Assembly (NCBI GenBank): GCA_004020315.1
Contig: SAQG01000005.1
Span: 145,267-209,266, forward strand
Source of the DNA: Mesorhizobium sp.
Lineage (GTDB): Bacteria; Pseudomonadota; Alphaproteobacteria; Rhizobiales; Rhizobiaceae
Reading direction: 5' to 3'
DNA: 64,000 nt
The notes beneath the pieces were generated by a model, which had not been told where the DNA came from, did no database searches, and was given only the letters and a program-made list of their open reading frames with translations. Made by a program: the position numbers and the translations under genes. Below are positions 1 to 7,940 of this stretch, piece by piece; positions within the stretch are counted from its first letter, which is position 1, and every line of letters begins with the position of its first letter.

Positions 1-1249
1 GAACACCTACGAATCCGAGGTGATGCGGCGTGAAGCGGAAAGCGCTGGACTTGGCGCGCTGGAAGGCGGCGCCATCATCTTCAACACCTGCGCTGTCACC
101 GGCGAGGCGGTGCGCCAGGCAAAACAGTCGATCCGCAAAGCCCGCCGCGAGAACCCGCAGGCCCGCATCATCGTCACCGGCTGCGCTGCGCAGACCGAGC
201 CGCAGAATTTCGTTGCCATGGACGAGGTCGATCTCGTTCTCGGCAACGAGGAAAAGCTGAAGGCGCATTCCTATCGCGCGCTGCCGGATTTCGGCGTCAA
301 CGACACCGAGAAGGCCCGCGTCAACGATATCTTCTCGGTACGCGAGACGGCCGGCCACATGGTCGACGCCATCGAAGGCCGGGCGCGCGCCTTCGTCCAG
401 GTGCAGAACGGTTGCGACCACCGCTGCACCTTCTGCATCATCCCCTATGGCCGCGGCAATTCGCGCTCGGTGCCGATGGGCGCCGTGGTCGAACAGGTTA
501 AGCGGCTGAGCGGCAATGGCTATGCCGAGATCGTGCTGACCGGCGTCGACATGACCAGTTTCGGCGCCGACCTGCCGGGCAGCCCGAAACTCGGCAAATT
601 GGTCAAGACAATCCTGAAGCAGGTGCCTGACGTAAAACGCCTGCGCCTCTCCTCGATCGATTCGATCGAGGCTGACGACGATCTGCTCGACGCCATCGCC
701 ACCGAGCCTCGGCTGATGCCGCATCTGCATCTGTCGCTGCAGGCGGGTGACGACATGATCCTGAAGCGAATGAAGCGCCGGCACAATCGGGATCAATCGA
801 TCCGTTTTTGCGAGGATTTGCGCAAGTTGCGCCCCGGCATCGTCTTCGGCGCCGACATCATCGCCGGCTTCCCGACCGAGACGGACGCCATGTTCGAAAA
901 ATCGCTGGAGATCGTCGAGGAATGCGGGCTGACGCATCTCCACGTCTTCCCGTTTTCGCCGCGCGAAGGCACCCCCGCCGCGCGTATGCCGCAGCTTCGC
1001 CGCGAGGTGGTCAATCAGCGCGCGGCACGGCTGCGCGCCGCCGGTGACGCCGCCTATATCAGTCACCTGTCCTCGCTCGCCGGAACGCGCCAGTCGATTC
1101 TGGTCGAGCGCGAAGGGCTCGGCCGTACCGAAGGCTTCACGCTTGCCGCGGTCTCCGCCGGCGCGCCGGGCGAAATCGTTGACGCTGATATCGCCGGCCA
1201 TGACGGCGCGCGGCTGATCGCGGCGCCGCTTGCCGCCCGCGCCGCCTGA
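1..1249 (+). CDS. mtaB: tRNA t6A37 methylthiotransferase MtaB (5' partial)
   Basis: Radical SAM methylthiotransferase that adds a 2-methylthio group to t6A37 of ANN-decoding tRNAs. The reading frame is open from base 2 (N-T-Y-E-S-E-V), which matches the end of the family's N-terminal GCRLNTYESE segment, so only a few codons lie outside the window. NTCAVT and GCAAQ supply N-terminal domain cysteines. NGCDHRCTFCIIPYGRG carries the CxxxCxxC radical SAM cluster motif. A TRAM-like tail follows. It stops 11 bases before ftsY, so the two are probably co-transcribed. Identity is confident; MiaB and RimO differ in their flanking motifs. Confidence 0.93.
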   Translation, partial: NTYESEVMRREAESAGLGALEGGAIIFNTCAVTGEAVRQAKQSIRKARRENPQARIIVTGCAAQTEPQNFVAMDEVDLVLGNEEKLKAHSYRALPDFGVNDTEKARVNDIFSVRETAGHMVDAIEGRARAFVQVQNGCDHRCTFCIIPYGRGNSRSVPMGAVVEQVKRLSGNGYAEIVLTGVDMTSFGADLPGSPKLGKLVKTILKQVPDVKRLRLSSIDSIEADDDLLDAIATEPRLMPHLHLSLQAGDDMILKRMKRRHNRDQSIRFCEDLRKLRPGIVFGADIIAGFPTETDAMFEKSLEIVEECGLTHLHVFPFSPREGTPAARMPQLRREVVNQRAARLRAAGDAAYISHLSSLAGTRQSILVEREGLGRTEGFTLAAVSAGAPGEIVDADIAGHDGARLIAAPLAARAA

Positions 1250-1260
1250 GACGCAAAAAC

Positions 1261-3048
1261 ATGGCTGGTTTTTTCAAGAAGATATTTTCGTTCGGCAAGA
1301 AGGAAGTGGTCGAGGAGCGGATCGACGAGGCCGCGCCGCTGCCGCCGATCAATTGGGATGCGCTGGAGGCGCTGAAGCCGGCCGCCGAGCAGGCCGTTCC
1401 GGAATTTTTGAAACGCGAAGAGCCTCGGCCCGAGGCAGAAACTCCGCCTCCGCCGCCGGTCGAGGCGGAAGCACCCGCGCCGCAGCCGGCGCCTGTTGAA
1501 GAGGCCGAACCTGCACCAACCATTCCGCCCGAGCCGGACATCCAGCCGAAACCTGCTCCGGTCGAGGAGCCCGAGGAGCCGACGCCAGAAGCCGCTCCCG
1601 TCTTTCGCGAGCCAGCTCCGGAGCCAGAGCCGGAGGAAATTCCTGAGCCAGAGCCGACGCAGCCAGAGATCGTCCAGACTGAGCCTCCGTCAGCCGAACG
1701 TGGCGCTGCCCCTCATCCGCCTGCCGGCACCTTCTCCCCGTACAGAGACAGGGAGAAGGGTGCTGATCGTCACGCCGAGCCTCCTCTTGAAAGCGGCAAA
1801 GAAGAAACTCCAACGCTGACGCCCCTCTCTCCCCGTCCCTTACGGGGAGAGGGTAAGGGTGAGGGGCAGCGCGAACCTGCGCAAGATACCGCACCGGCCG
1901 CCGAGGTCCCCTCAGCAGCGCCCGAGCCTGAGGCGCCGCCGGCCGAAATCCCGCCGCCCATTCGCCAGCCGACGCCGGTCGAGGCGAAGCCGGTGCTGGC
2001 CGAGATCGCACCGGAGCCGGAAGCCGTCCCGCAACCGCCGCCGGAGCCAAAGCCCGCCCCCGGCAAGGTCACCGTAACTAGGAAGGTCGAGCAGAAGGCT
2101 GAGCCGCAGAAGGCGCCGGAACCGGCACCGAAACGCTCGTGGTTCCAGCGCATGAAGGAGGGGCTTGCCCGCTCTTCCCGGGAACTGTCAGGCAACCTCG
2201 CCGGCGTCTTCACCAAGCGCAAGCTCGACGAGGACACGCTGCAGGATCTGGAGGACGTGCTGATCCGCGCCGATCTCGGCATGGAGACGGCCCTGCGCAT
2301 CACCGATTCGCTGTCCGCCAGCCGCTACGGCAAGGATGTCTCCGAGACGGAGGTGCGCGCCATCATGGCGGCCGAGGTGGAGAAGGTGCTGACCCACGTC
2401 GCCATGCCGCTGGAGCTCGACCTCAGCCACAAACCGCATGTCATCCTTGTCGTCGGCGTCAACGGCACCGGCAAGACCACGACTATCGGCAAGCTCGCGG
2501 CAAAGCTCACCGACGGCGGCCTGTCGGTGATGCTCGCAGCCGGCGACACGTTCCGCGCCGCCGCAATTGAGCAATTGAAGATCTGGGGCGAGCGCACCAA
2601 GTCGCCGGTCATCGCCTCGAAACTCGGTGCCGATGCGGCAGGTCTTGCCTACGACGCCTTCGAACAGGCCAGGCAAGCCGGCTCCGACGTGCTGATCATC
2701 GACACCGCCGGGCGGCTGCAGAACAAGACCGAGCTGATGGCGGAGCTCGAAAAAATCGTCCGAGTGCTGGGCAAGCTCGACCCGGAGGCGCCGCACACCG
2801 TGCTGCAGACGGTCGACGCCACCACCGGCCAAAACGCGCTCAACCAGGTCGAGATCTTCCGCAATGTCGCCGGCGTCAACGGTCTGGTGATGACCAAGCT
2901 GGACGGCACCGCGCGCGGCGGTATTCTGGTGGCGATCGCGGCAAAGCACAAGTTGCCGGTCTATTTCATCGGCGTCGGCGAACAGGTCGACGACCTCGAA
3001 CCATTCTCCGCAAGCGAGTTCGCCAGGGCGATCGCTGGAGTGGCCTAA
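1261..3048 (+). CDS. ftsY: Signal recognition particle receptor FtsY with long Pro/Glu-rich N-terminus
   Basis: SRP receptor GTPase that docks ribosome-SRP complexes at the inner membrane. The protein has 595 residues. The first ~285 are an acidic Pro/Glu/Ala-rich extension, and the NG domain follows. GTPase motifs are visible: GVNGTGKTTT (G1), LIIDTAGR (G3) and TKLDG (G4). It starts MAGFFKKIFSFGKKE, a basic amphipathic membrane-targeting start. Residues ~148-206 are encoded by an intergenic-type palindromic repeat read in frame, and their composition (PHPPAGTFSPYRDREKG, LSPRPLRGEGKGEGQ) departs from the surrounding acidic repeats. The NG domain is intact, so the gene is probably functional. 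Confidence 0.96.
   Translation: MAGFFKKIFSFGKKEVVEERIDEAAPLPPINWDALEALKPAAEQAVPEFLKREEPRPEAETPPPPPVEAEAPAPQPAPVEEAEPAPTIPPEPDIQPKPAPVEEPEEPTPEAAPVFREPAPEPEPEEIPEPEPTQPEIVQTEPPSAERGAAPHPPAGTFSPYRDREKGADRHAEPPLESGKEETPTLTPLSPRPLRGEGKGEGQREPAQDTAPAAEVPSAAPEPEAPPAEIPPPIRQPTPVEAKPVLAEIAPEPEAVPQPPPEPKPAPGKVTVTRKVEQKAEPQKAPEPAPKRSWFQRMKEGLARSSRELSGNLAGVFTKRKLDEDTLQDLEDVLIRADLGMETALRITDSLSASRYGKDVSETEVRAIMAAEVEKVLTHVAMPLELDLSHKPHVILVVGVNGTGKTTTIGKLAAKLTDGGLSVMLAAGDTFRAAAIEQLKIWGERTKSPVIASKLGADAAGLAYDAFEQARQAGSDVLIIDTAGRLQNKTELMAELEKIVRVLGKLDPEAPHTVLQTVDATTGQNALNQVEIFRNVAGVNGLVMTKLDGTARGGILVAIAAKHKLPVYFIGVGEQVDDLEPFSASEFARAIAGVA
1703..1872 (+). repeat. Palindromic repeat element family A, copy 1 (inside ftsY)
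   Basis: A 170-base element bounded by inverted ends GCGCTGCCCCTCA and TGAGGGGCAGCGC. It has two internal hairpins built on CTTCTCCCCGT / GGGAGAAGG and CTCTCCCCGT / ACGGGGAGAG. Related copies lie between genes near 32.0, 40.9 and 47.1 kb. This copy sits inside ftsY and is translated without a stop codon. Confidence 0.85.
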
Positions 3049-3051
3049 AAA

Positions 3052-3093
3052 GCATGATCCCATGAAGTCGCAGACTTCTTGGAGGATTATGCG
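3052..3093 (+). repeat. GCATGATC palindromic repeat, copy 1
   Basis: A short imperfect palindrome starting GCATGATCCC and ending GATTATGCGC, with GTCGCAGACTT in the middle. It fills the gap between ftsY and yciB. A longer relative with the same ends and the same GCAGACTT core is at 5903-5967. The ribosome binding site of yciB lies directly after it. Confidence 0.7.
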
Positions 3094-3107
3094 CAAAAAG
3101 GAAGCCT

Positions 3108-3782
3108 ATGAACCCGCCCATCCTCGAACGCGACCCGTCCGATCCGCAGAAGCAGAAGAAGGAAGGCGTCAATCCGCTGCTCAAAATGGTGCTGGAGCTC
3201 GGCCCATTGATGGTGTTCTTCTTCGCCAATGCGCGCGGCGCATGGCTGTCGCAGAAATTTCCGGCGCTGGCCGAATTCGGCGGGCCGATCTTCGTCGCCA
3301 CCGGCCTGTTCATGGCCGCGACTGCGATCGCGCTGGCCGCGTCCTGGCTGCTCACCCGCACCTTGCCGATCATGCCGATGGTGTCGGGCGTCGTCGTCTT
3401 CGTCTTCGGCGCGCTGACGCTCTACCTGCAGGATGACATCTTCATCAAGATGAAGCCGACCATCGTCAACATGCTGTTCGGCGGCGTGCTGCTCGGCGGC
3501 CTGTTCTTCGGCAAGTCGCTGCTCGGCTACGTCTTCGATTCGGCCTTCAGCCTCGATGCCGAGGGCTGGAAGAAACTCACCTTCCGCTGGGGCCTGTTTT
3601 TCCTGTTTCTGGCCCTTGTCAACGAAGTGGTCTGGCGGAATTTTTCCACCGACGCCTGGGTTACCTTCAAGGTCTGGGGAATCATGCCGATCACGCTTCT
3701 TTTCACCTTCAGCCAGATGCCGCTGATCATGCGCCATTCGCTTGAAGGCAAGCCCGGAACAGAAGGGAAGCCCGGCAAGTAG
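3108..3782 (+). CDS. yciB: Inner membrane septation protein A (YciB/IspZ family)
   Basis: Polytopic inner membrane protein of the YciB/intracellular septation protein A family, linked to cell envelope synthesis and septum formation. It has 224 residues. A short charged N-terminus precedes the family signature [20 protein letters not shown], and about five hydrophobic helices follow. The conserved region [22 protein letters not shown] is present. The ATG at 3108 follows AAGGAAG. Its place directly downstream of ftsY recurs in related genomes as far as I recall. Assignment is confident; the biochemical role is not defined for the family. Confidence 0.92.
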   Translation: MNPPILERDPSDPQKQKKEGVNPLLKMVLELGPLMVFFFANARGAWLSQKFPALAEFGGPIFVATGLFMAATAIALAASWLLTRTLPIMPMVSGVVVFVFGALTLYLQDDIFIKMKPTIVNMLFGGVLLGGLFFGKSLLGYVFDSAFSLDAEGWKKLTFRWGLFFLFLALVNEVVWRNFSTDAWVTFKVWGIMPITLLFTFSQMPLIMRHSLEGKPGTEGKPGK

Positions 3783-3798
3783 GGGTCAAGGAGAGGGC

Positions 3799-4419
3799 AT
3801 GGAATTCGTCACCACGCGCGAAGAGCTGAGAACGATCTACAAGACGCCTCGGCCGACCGACGGCTCGATCCGCAAGGAGCTGAAGGCGCTGGATGGCCAC
3901 AGCCGTTCCTTCATCGGCAAAAGCCCGTTCGTGCTGATCGGCTCCTCCGACGGCGCCGGCAACGCTGATGTGACGCCGAAGGGTGACAGACCGGGCTTCG
4001 CCGCCGTGCTCGACGAGAAGACCATCGCCATCCCCGACCGGCCCGGCAACAACCGGCTCGACACGCTGGAGAACATTCTTCTCAACCCATCGGTCGGGCT
4101 GCTCTTCCTCATCCCGGGCATGAACGAGACGCTGCGCGTTAACGGCGACGCCCGCATCACCGTTGATGCGGTCTTGCGCGAGCGCCTCGCCGTCGACGGC
4201 AAGGAACCGCAAAGCGTCGTCCTGGTGACGGTCAAGGCCGCCTACATGCATTGCGCAAAGGCCTTCATGCGCTCCGATCTGTGGAAGCCGGAAACCTGGT
4301 ACGACCGCGCGACGTTGCCGACGCTCGGCCAGATCCTGCGCGACCAGCTGGCGCTCGCCGATTCGGCCGAGGCGACGGACCGCTGGCTGGACGAAGAATA
4401 CAAACACACCATGTGGTAA
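3799..4419 (+). CDS. Pyridoxamine 5'-phosphate oxidase-related FMN-binding protein
   Basis: A 206-residue split-barrel flavin-binding protein, closest in pattern to the MSMEG_1061-type branch of the pyridoxamine-phosphate oxidase-like superfamily. The segment SPFVLIGSSDGAGNADVTPKGDRPGF and the later LLFLIPGMNETLRVNG are typical. Substrate is unknown; members bind FMN or F420 and act as oxidoreductases. The ATG at 3799 is preferred over an in-frame ATG at 3742 because AAGGAGAGG sits just before it and the upstream start would overlap yciB. It follows yciB by 16 bases and probably shares its transcript. Confidence 0.85.
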   Translation: MEFVTTREELRTIYKTPRPTDGSIRKELKALDGHSRSFIGKSPFVLIGSSDGAGNADVTPKGDRPGFAAVLDEKTIAIPDRPGNNRLDTLENILLNPSVGLLFLIPGMNETLRVNGDARITVDAVLRERLAVDGKEPQSVVLVTVKAAYMHCAKAFMRSDLWKPETWYDRATLPTLGQILRDQLALADSAEATDRWLDEEYKHTMW

Positions 4420-4423
4420 ATCT

Positions 4424-4481
4424 TCTCGGGAGCGATCCGCCCGAGAGGACATAGCAATGTCCTCCCTTGGATATTGCTATG
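4424..4481. terminator. Two adjacent hairpins between convergent genes
   Basis: TCTCGGG and CCCGAGA (4424-4446) form one stem. CATAGCAAT and ATTGCTATG (4450-4481) form a second with perfect 9-base arms. CCTTGGATATTGCT is then repeated directly downstream. The position between two convergent stop codons fits bidirectional termination, although there is no strong T-tract. Confidence 0.5.
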
Positions 4482-4505
4482 CCTTGGATATTGCTTGGCG
4501 GCCGC

Positions 4506-5423
4506 TCAGTAGGTTTTTGCACCGTTGACCATCAGCCGAACCATGTAGAGCGAGGTCGTGCCGGCGATGTAGAGGCAGTTCAGCTTGTTGCCGCCGAACA
4601 CGCAGTTGGCGACGACTTCCGGCACCTTGATCTTGCCGATCAGCGTCCCGTCCGGATCGTAGCAATGGATGCCGTCGGCAGCACTGGTCCAGATCCGCCC
4701 TTGATCGTCGAGCCTGAAGCCATCGAACAGGCCGGCCGTGCAGTCGGCGAAGACCTTTCCGCCGGAAACCTTCTTGCCACCCTCGTCGACATTGAACACC
4801 CGCATATGCGCCGGATTTTGTGCGCCATGCGTGCGGCCGGTATCGACGACATAGAGCATGCTCTCGTCGAGCGAGAAGGCAAGCCCGTTGGGCCTGACCA
4901 TGTCGGTGATCACTGCTTCGATCTCACCGGTGCCGGGATCGGCCCGGTAGACATGGCAGGCGCCGATCTCGCTCTCGGCCCTGTCGCCCTCGTAATCCGT
5001 ATCGATGCCGTAGGTCGGATCGGTGAACCAGATCGAGCCATCGGACTTGACCACCGCATCATTGGGCGAGTTCAGCCGCTTGCCGCGCCATTTGTCGGCG
5101 ATGGTGGTGATCGAGCCGTCATGCTCGGTGCGGCTGACCCGGCGGCCCGAGTGCTCGCAAGTGACCAGCCGGCCCTGCCGGTCGACGGTGTTGCCGTTGG
5201 AATTGCCCGACGGCTGCCGGAACACGCTGACGCTGCCGTCGGTCTCGTCGTAGCGCAGCATGCGGTTGTTGGGGATGTCTGACCAGACCACATAGCGGCC
5301 GGCCGCAAACCAGGCCGGCCCTTCCGCCCACCGGCATCCGGTGAACAGCTTGTCGACTTGCGCGTTGCTGTTGAACAGCCGCGCAAAACGTGGATCGAGA
5401 ATCTCGTAGTCTTCGGCGGCCAT
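4506..5423 (-). CDS. SMP-30/gluconolactonase/LRE family protein
   Basis: A 305-residue six-bladed beta-propeller of the SMP-30/gluconolactonase family, which hydrolyses sugar lactones with a divalent metal. Typical blade motifs are seen: CRWAEGPAWF near the N-terminus, LNSPNDAVV, GSIWFTDPTYG, RPNGLAFSLDES and DGFRLDDQGRIW. These contain the Glu, Asn and Asp that normally bind the metal. The start is ATG MAAEDYEIL at 5423, preceded by GGGAGGAAAACC; an upstream in-frame extension lacks family similarity. The gene stands alone. The true substrate, sugar lactone or otherwise, cannot be read from sequence. Confidence 0.9.
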   Translation of the reverse strand: MAAEDYEILDPRFARLFNSNAQVDKLFTGCRWAEGPAWFAAGRYVVWSDIPNNRMLRYDETDGSVSVFRQPSGNSNGNTVDRQGRLVTCEHSGRRVSRTEHDGSITTIADKWRGKRLNSPNDAVVKSDGSIWFTDPTYGIDTDYEGDRAESEIGACHVYRADPGTGEIEAVITDMVRPNGLAFSLDESMLYVVDTGRTHGAQNPAHMRVFNVDEGGKKVSGGKVFADCTAGLFDGFRLDDQGRIWTSAADGIHCYDPDGTLIGKIKVPEVVANCVFGGNKLNCLYIAGTTSLYMVRLMVNGAKTY

Positions 5424-5612
5424 GGTTTTCCTCCCAGTCATGCAAATCGGTGATGCCGGCGCGATCAAGCCAGCCGGCGATCGATATGGCAAGATCGCTG
5501 ATATCACTTCACCGCATCTTGAGACACTGAGGCAAACGGCGGCAAAACCGCCTTGCCTCAATGAGGGGCTCGAATGACGGGTTCCTGCCCCGTTAACCGG
5601 CTATGCGCTCAG

Positions 5613-5629
5613 TGCAATGGTGCATTGCA
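5613..5629. promoter_or_regulatory. Operator-like dyad upstream of the DUF1127 gene
   Basis: TGCAATG and CATTGCA form perfect 7-base inverted arms around a 3-base spacer, about 100 bases upstream of the small gene at 5728. This looks like a dimeric regulator site, but no regulator can be named. Confidence 0.35.
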
Positions 5630-5727
5630 ACATCTTCTTTTTGCGACGCACCATAACTATGTCATGCTTCGTATCGATCAGGGAGGAACAACCTGCCGCA
5701 ACAATGCGGCACAGAAGGAACCTCGCT

Positions 5728-5895
5728 ATGATTCTCGACAGCCTCATGAGCCGCGCTCGCACCAGCATCGCCAAGCGCCGGCAATACAACCGTCTCGTCG
5801 CCGAAATCGACAGCTTTTCCAGCCGCGATCTGGCCGACATGCGCGCCGACCGCAGCGAAATGCTCTATCAGGTCCACAAGCAGATCTACGGCTGA
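5728..5895 (+). CDS. DUF1127 domain small protein
   Basis: A 55-residue basic protein with the DUF1127 (YjiS-like) pattern: RRQYNRLVAEIDSFSSRDLADM followed by a short C-terminal helix. Small DUF1127 proteins in Agrobacterium and Rhodobacter are linked to RNA metabolism, phosphate and carbon regulation; the role of this one is unknown. The start ATG at 5728 (MILDSLMSRARTS) is chosen because AGAAGGA precedes it and the domain covers the whole product. A palindromic repeat follows directly. Confidence 0.85.
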   Translation: MILDSLMSRARTSIAKRRQYNRLVAEIDSFSSRDLADMRADRSEMLYQVHKQIYG

Positions 5896-5902
5896 GGCGA
5901 AC

Positions 5903-5967
5903 GCATGATCCCGAACCGGAGGTCAGCGCAGCAAAAAGTTGCAGACTTTTCGGACGAGATCATGCGC
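5903..5967 (+). repeat. GCATGATC palindromic repeat, copy 2
   Basis: Begins GCATGATCCCGAACCGG and ends CGGACGAGATCATGCGC, with GTTGCAGACTTTT inside. It shares ends and core with the copy at 3052-3093. It lies between the convergent DUF1127 and DUF2332 genes and may act as a terminator. Confidence 0.7.
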
Positions 5968-5988
5968 AACCAGAACTGTTTGATCGGC

Positions 5989-7032
5989 TTAGCCAATCCA
6001 TTCGATCCAGCGGCCGTGGTAATCGCAATGGGCCAGGCGGCGTGTCTCGCCGCCCGGCCATAGGGTGAGGCTGAGCACTGCCCATGGCTTTGTGGGATCG
6101 CGCGGCTCCATCCTCAGCCTTGCGATAGGCGCAGCGGCCGTGGCCTGTCTGCCCGCCCGCTCCAGGGTGGCGGTGATGGCATCCTTGGCCGCCCGCGGCA
6201 GGTATTGCCACATGATCGAATGATAGAGCACGAAGGCGCCGCCCGGCTGCCGCGCGGCCACTGCCTTCTCGACAAAATCCGCCGCGTCCGCTTTGACAAG
6301 CAGCGGTGGAAACTTTTCGGCAAGTGACAGCGCGGCGTCGAGCCGGGCCAGCCGCGCTGCCTGATCGGCCCAGACGTAAGACCGAAGCCGTAAACGCGCC
6401 GCTGCGTCGGCGATGTCGAACGGCGCGATGTCGCAGCCGGCGCGATGGCGGACGTTGATCTCCCCACCAAGCGGAACAGCGCGACCGCGCACCTCCGGCG
6501 CCAATCGGACGGGGGAGGCCGGGTCGCCCCACTCGGCATCGCCGTAGCGATAGTGAAAGCTGTCGAACAGGAGATTGAGCCCGGCGCTGGCGCCGATCTC
6601 GCACAGATCCAGCGGCAGGCCGGTTTCGCGCGCGACCGTCAGAAATCCAGGCAGGAGCATCGCCGACCGGGCGATTTCATTGGTCTGCGGCGCGCCGGCG
6701 AGGCCGGCGACGATCTGCTCGTCGGATCGCGCAATTGCCTCCGCCAGCCCCTCCGCGATCTCGGATTCGCTTGCCTGGTTGGGCGGATAGACCAGCGCCA
6801 GTCGCTCGCTGGCACCCGTCAGGACCAACGTATGCAGCGCGCCACAGACCCGCAATGCGAGGCCGTCGGCGCGCGCGTCGCCCGGCCAGCCGAGCACCGC
6901 CTGCCCGGTCCTGGTGTTTGCGTCGAGAACCTTGGCCAGCGCACGGCATAAATTCGCTGTGAATGGCGACCCCAGTCCATCGCAGGCTTTCGCCTGAGCC
7001 AGAAAATGGTCGCGGATGTCTCGTTCGTCCAT
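5989..7032 (-). CDS. DUF2332 family protein
   Basis: A 347-residue cytoplasmic protein matching the DUF2332 family, whose function is not established. Recognisable segments are the N-terminal LAQAKACDGLGSPFTANLCRALA, the middle LCEIGASAGLNLLFDSFHYRYGD, and the C-terminal FVLYHSIMWQYLP. The E-x-G-A-S-A-G-L-N pattern resembles a Rossmann-type methyltransferase SAM-binding loop, so a methyltransferase-like fold is plausible but unproven. It starts 15 bases after ccmG ends and so sits at the 3' end of the cytochrome c maturation transcript; a role there is not implied. Confidence 0.82.
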   Translation of the reverse strand: MDERDIRDHFLAQAKACDGLGSPFTANLCRALAKVLDANTRTGQAVLGWPGDARADGLALRVCGALHTLVLTGASERLALVYPPNQASESEIAEGLAEAIARSDEQIVAGLAGAPQTNEIARSAMLLPGFLTVARETGLPLDLCEIGASAGLNLLFDSFHYRYGDAEWGDPASPVRLAPEVRGRAVPLGGEINVRHRAGCDIAPFDIADAAARLRLRSYVWADQAARLARLDAALSLAEKFPPLLVKADAADFVEKAVAARQPGGAFVLYHSIMWQYLPRAAKDAITATLERAGRQATAAAPIARLRMEPRDPTKPWAVLSLTLWPGGETRRLAHCDYHGRWIEWIG

Positions 7033-7047
7033 CTCGTTTCCGGCGTC

Positions 7048-7626
7048 TCAGCCCGGTGCGGCCAGCGCCTTCTCGACTTCCGGCAAAAGCAGCGTCTGTG
7101 CCGAGCCTGGCGTCAGCGGGCCGACGTGCTTGTAGGCGATCTTGCCGTCCTTGCCGACGACAAAAGTCTCCGGCACGCCGTAGACGCCCCAGTCGATCGC
7201 CGCGCGCCCCGCCGCGTCGACGCCGATCGCCTGGAACGGGTTGCCGAGATTGCCGAGGAACCGACGGGCGTTTTCCGGCTGGTCCTTGTAGTTGAGCGCA
7301 GCCATGACGAAGCGCTTGTCCTGCGACAACGCCAGCAGCACCGGATGTTCGTCGCGGCATGGCCCGCACCACGACGCAAAGACGTTGACCAGCGTGACCT
7401 TGCCGGCGAACTGCCTGGAATCGAGCCCCGGCAATTTCATGCCCTCCAGCGGCGGCAGATTGGTCTGCGGGGCGGGCAGGCCGATCAGTGCCGATGGCAC
7501 TTCCGACGTGTCGCGACCGGACAGCAGCTGCGTCAGGAACAACGCCGCCAGCCCAAGGAAAATCAGCAACGGCAAAAGCACGATCAGGCGCCGCCCGCGC
7601 GCCGGTGTTTCCGTTTCCATGCTCAT
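7048..7626 (-). CDS. ccmG: Cytochrome c maturation thiol-disulfide oxidoreductase CcmG/DsbE
   Basis: Membrane-anchored periplasmic thioredoxin-like protein of 192 residues that reduces apocytochrome c haem-binding cysteines. One N-terminal hydrophobic anchor (LIVLLPLLIFLGLAALFL) is followed by a thioredoxin fold with the active site WCGPC in ASWCGPCRDEHP and the family segment YGVPETFVV. The start at 7626 overlaps the ccmD stop as ATGA, which supports translational coupling; an ATG two codons later is an alternative. It is called cycY in older rhizobial literature. Confidence 0.93.
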   Translation of the reverse strand: MSMETETPARGRRLIVLLPLLIFLGLAALFLTQLLSGRDTSEVPSALIGLPAPQTNLPPLEGMKLPGLDSRQFAGKVTLVNVFASWCGPCRDEHPVLLALSQDKRFVMAALNYKDQPENARRFLGNLGNPFQAIGVDAAGRAAIDWGVYGVPETFVVGKDGKIAYKHVGPLTPGSAQTLLLPEVEKALAAPG

Positions 7627-7790
7627 GATTTTCCCGCCTTGTCGGAGCGCCGCCGCACGCCGGATGCTTCTAGCTCGGCGAGATCTTTCTTGCGTGCCCG
7701 CTGGTCGAGAAGGATCCAGCCGATCAGCCCGGCCAGCACAACGGCCGTGATGGCATAGGCAGCTGCCACATAGAGCGCATGCGCGCTCAT
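7623..7790 (-). CDS. ccmD: Haem exporter small subunit CcmD
   Basis: A 55-residue single-pass protein with the CcmD pattern: a short N-terminus (MSAHALYV), one membrane helix (AAAYAITAVVLAGLIGWILLD) and a basic tail (QRARKKDLAELEASGVRRRS). CcmD stabilises the CcmABC haem-handling complex and helps release holo-CcmE. It overlaps ccmG by four bases. Its own ATG overlaps a TGA in another frame (ATGA), the arrangement expected after a ccmC stop, yet no full ccmC precedes it. Confidence 0.88.
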   Translation of the reverse strand: MSAHALYVAAAYAITAVVLAGLIGWILLDQRARKKDLAELEASGVRRRSDKAGKS

Positions 7791-7940
7791 ATGGGTCCCT
7801 CCTCCAGTGCAAAACCTTTCAGCCGGACCATCTCGCTTCGTTCCAACATGCCTTCCCTTAACCTTGCGCCATCGGCTTCGCAATCGACAGCAGCGCCGCA
7901 GCCCTTGAAGCCATGTAATCACGAACGATGGCCAGCCACA
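7791..7940 (-). other. Gap where ccmC is expected
   Basis: Only 150 bases separate ccmB and ccmD, whereas ccmC would need roughly 750. No CcmC tryptophan-rich haem-handling motif or series of membrane helices is encoded here. The only open stretch before ccmD translates as a short polar peptide ending EMVRLKGFALEEGPI, whose TGA overlaps the ccmD ATG. It may be the remnant of a deleted gene's 3' end, or plain spacer. Confidence 0.5.
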
